This document shows positions 32,708 to 34,629 of a stretch of 34,629 bases of DNA, piece after piece. The DNA lies in contig NZ_JBLZFY010000042.1 in the NCBI RefSeq assembly GCF_050753365.1, positions 1 through 34,629 on the forward strand. The letters are read 5' to 3'. The stretch is from Geminocystis sp050753365. GTDB lineage: Bacteria; Cyanobacteriota; Cyanobacteriia; Cyanobacteriales; Cyanobacteriaceae. The notes under the pieces are model-generated. The model saw only the letters and a program-made list of their open reading frames with translations. It ran no database searches and was not told where the DNA came from. Position 1 is the first letter of the stretch. Every line of letters starts with the position of its first letter. The position numbers were made by a program, and so were the translations under genes.

Positions 32708-34408
32708 ATGTCAATAATGAACTTTAACACCGCCAATCAGACTTTCCGCCAAATCATGGGTAACGGATTACTGTATCGTGTGCCTCCCTTTCAAAGAGAT
32801 TATTCATGGGGAGAAGACGAATGGGAAGACTTATGGCAAGATATGTTAGGATTATTAGAAGAAGACGGCGAACCCGCACATTACATGGGTTATTTAGTGC
32901 TTCAATCTTCAGATAATAAATATTTTGACATCATAGACGGACAACAACGACTTACTACCATTAGTATTTTAATTTTGGCTTCCCTGAGTCGCTTACAAAC
33001 TCTGGTAAAAGATAATATTGATGCCCATAAAAATCAACTGAGAAAAGATAATTTACAGAATAGTTATATTGGCTACGTTGACCCCGTTACTCTTGTTAGC
33101 CGTGCTAAACTGGAGCTAAATCGCCACAATAACCGCTTTTACAAAACTTACCTTACTCCATTAGCAAATATACCTCAACGGGGTTTAAATGCCTCAGAGC
33201 ATCAACTGCGTAAGGCTTTTTATTGGTTGGAATCAAAACTAAAAAATCAATGTCAAACCAGTGGAGAATCGATCGCATTTTTCATTGATACAATGGCAGA
33301 TAAATTATTTTTTACTGTGATTACTGTCACCGATGAATTAAACGCTTTTAAAGTATTTGAAACCCTCAATTCAAGGGGTGTAAGATTATCAGCTACTGAT
33401 TTATTAAAAAACTATCTTTTTTCTATCATAGCCTCTGGTGATTCCCATGAAACAGAAATAGAAACTTTAGAAAATTTATGGGAAAGAATATTAGAAGAAT
33501 TAGGCAGTGAAAGTTTTCCTGAATTTCTAAGAATATACTGGAATAGTAGTCATAAATTAGTCAGAAAAACAGAGTTATTTAAAACTATTCGCCGTCAGAT
33601 AAATAATAAAAAAAAGGCTTTTGAATTATTAAGAATTTTAGATATTTCTGCCTCTATTTATGCCGCATTACGGAATCCTTTTGATAGTTTTTGGCATCCA
33701 GAAGAACAACAATTACTTAATCAATTAGCCATGTTTAATGTACGTCAACCTTTGGGTATATTAATGGCAACTTATCAAAAATTTGGAGAAGAAAAAAGGG
33801 ATACTTTTACAAAAATTCTAAAATGTATTGCTGTTATTTCTTTTCGTTACAATGTTATTTGTAATTTTTCCACCCCAGAGCAAGAAAAAATTTATAATAC
33901 TGTAGCTGAAAAAATATCCGATAATTTATTAGTAAATGAAAGGGATATTATTGAAGGATTAAATCCAATTTATCCTAATGATAATACCTTTAAAAATAAC
34001 TTTCGAGAAAAAGAATTGAAAACTAGCAACTCTCGCAATAGAAAAGTGCTTCGTTATATTTTATTAGAATTAGAAAAACAAATTTCAGGGAAAGAATTTG
34101 ATTTAGAAAGTACAGGATATAATATCGAACATATTTTACCAGAAAATACAGGAGAAGAATGGAGTTTTATAGAAGAAAATAATCAAGATAAATATATTTA
34201 TCGTCTAGGAAATTTGACGCTTTTAGAAACAAAAGTAAATCGTGATTTAGGCAATCAAAGTTATAGTAAGAAGATAGAAATGTATAAAAATAGTGATTTT
34301 CAATTAACAAATTCTATCCCTAAACATTATCCTCGATGGAATGAAAGTACGATCGTATCCCGTCAAAGTCAAATGGCAAAACAAGCCACTTCTATTTGGC
34401 GTTTTTAA
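32708..34408 (+). CDS. DUF262-DUF1524 protein, GmrSD-like putative type IV restriction enzyme
   Basis: A 566-residue single-chain protein. DUF262 (ParB/Srx-like) N-terminus: LLYRVPPFQRDYSWGEDEWE, MGYLVLQSS, then the signature DIIDGQQRLTTISILIL, and KVFETLNSRGVRLSATDLLKN. The C-terminal DUF1524 HNH nuclease shows NIEHILPENTGEEW and RLGNLTLLETKVNRDLGNQSY. This is the architecture of GmrSD-type enzymes, which cut modified (for example glucosylated hydroxymethylcytosine) phage DNA using NTP; substrate here is unknown. I start at ATG 32708 (MSIMNFNTANQTFR); an in-frame TTG at 32633 would add 25 poorly matching residues, and ATG 32717 is also possible. No companion defence gene is next to it. Confidence 0.88.
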   Translation: MSIMNFNTANQTFRQIMGNGLLYRVPPFQRDYSWGEDEWEDLWQDMLGLLEEDGEPAHYMGYLVLQSSDNKYFDIIDGQQRLTTISILILASLSRLQTLVKDNIDAHKNQLRKDNLQNSYIGYVDPVTLVSRAKLELNRHNNRFYKTYLTPLANIPQRGLNASEHQLRKAFYWLESKLKNQCQTSGESIAFFIDTMADKLFFTVITVTDELNAFKVFETLNSRGVRLSATDLLKNYLFSIIASGDSHETEIETLENLWERILEELGSESFPEFLRIYWNSSHKLVRKTELFKTIRRQINNKKKAFELLRILDISASIYAALRNPFDSFWHPEEQQLLNQLAMFNVRQPLGILMATYQKFGEEKRDTFTKILKCIAVISFRYNVICNFSTPEQEKIYNTVAEKISDNLLVNERDIIEGLNPIYPNDNTFKNNFREKELKTSNSRNRKVLRYILLELEKQISGKEFDLESTGYNIEHILPENTGEEWSFIEENNQDKYIYRLGNLTLLETKVNRDLGNQSYSKKIEMYKNSDFQLTNSIPKHYPRWNESTIVSRQSQMAKQATSIWRF

Positions 34409-34472
34409 CGAAACTACGCTTGTTTGTTTTGTGCAGACAAAATCTCAAAATGTTGATTTTCAGGTATTTCTC

Positions 34473-34520
34473 CTAGTCTTCTAGTCTTCTAGTCTTCTAG
34501 TCTTCTAGTCTCCTAGTCTC
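34473..34520. repeat. Octanucleotide tandem repeat CTAGTCTT
   Basis: About five to six copies of CTAGTCTT/CTAGTCTC in tandem. Unlike the heptamers elsewhere in the window, the unit here is eight bases. Confidence 0.85.
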
Positions 34521-34535
34521 TCCTCATCACTCATA

Positions 34536-34552
34536 ACTTTTTCAGCACCCCC
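34536..34552 (-). mobile_element. Orphan inverted end of the MITE family
   Basis: ACTTTTTCAGCACCCCC is the reverse complement of GGGGGTGCTGAAAAAGT, the left end seen at 12617 and 16055. It is also followed by TATTTA, the reverse complement of the TAAATA flank. No second end is seen between it and the DUF262 gene, where the octamer array lies instead. Confidence 0.5.
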
Positions 34553-34587
34553 TATTTACTAAATTTAATGAAGATTTGACAGCATTT

Positions 34588-34629
34588 TCTTCCCCTTCCT
34601 CCCTCTCTTCCCCCTCTTCCCCCTCTTCC
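34588..34629. repeat. C/T-rich tandem repeat at window end
   Basis: CCCCCTCTT units repeat up to the last base and probably continue beyond the window. Confidence 0.7.

Noticed and set aside
30318..34408. Rpn-family gene, pilin pair and DUF262 gene considered as one new defence cluster
   Set aside because: Strands and spacing differ, repeats separate them, and the pilin genes fit ordinary type IV pilus biology; nothing shows joint function.
34473..34629. Tandem repeats considered as a CRISPR array
   Set aside because: The units are 8-9 bases in direct contact, with no unique spacers of 30-40 bases and no cas genes; they are simple STRR-type repeats.

Overview
The window looks like a piece of a unicellular, AT-rich cyanobacterial chromosome, close in style to Geminocystis or Cyanobacterium. 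Three things point there: a phycobilisome rod linker, a cyanobacterial groESL promoter carrying a CIRCE operator and a K-box, and a very high density of CGATCG (about 65 by hand count, mostly as TCGATCGA). Short heptanucleotide tandem repeats (STRRs) and small palindromic repeats fill many gene boundaries. Most genes are ordinary housekeeping genes. I found no tRNA, rRNA or CRISPR array.

Layout. Positions 1-890 are a scarred accessory edge: an IS200/IS605-like palindrome, a transposase relic and a BrnT-type toxin-antitoxin pair. The minus-strand block 890-5463 holds pheT, two paralogous proteins of unknown function (one with a long acidic tail) and maf. The plus-strand block 5773-12189 holds a secreted collagen-like protein, a YraN-family protein, rimO, a family 2 glycosyltransferase (CruG-like), ilvN and a CNNM/DUF21-CBS membrane protein. 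A small ABM-fold gene and a MITE-like element follow, then groES-groEL with a well-resolved regulatory region. A frameshifted cytosine-5 DNA methyltransferase relic and rplI come next on the minus strand.

From 16339 the window carries ctaA-ctaB (heme O and heme A synthesis), a Uma2 gene with a nearby Uma2 relic, hemW and ppk. These are followed by a rod linker of the phycoerythrin-associated type with a small neighbour that may share the CpcD fold. A 1014-residue ABC exporter with an inactive-looking C39 domain comes next. The last part holds a protein with a duplicated SH3-like unit, a secreted choloylglycine-hydrolase-family enzyme, an Rpn/PD-(D/E)XK protein with an internal duplication, two overlapping type IV pilin-like genes, and a DUF262-DUF1524 (GmrSD-like) putative type IV restriction enzyme.

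I see no clear multi-gene novel system. The most notable signals are repeat-derived in-frame peptide insertions in PheT, and perhaps in a pilin leader, together with mobile-element traces around the groESL promoter, the toxin-antitoxin pair and the methyltransferase relic. The acidic-tail paralogue pair and the linker plus CpcD-like neighbour are the best uncharacterised gene pairs.
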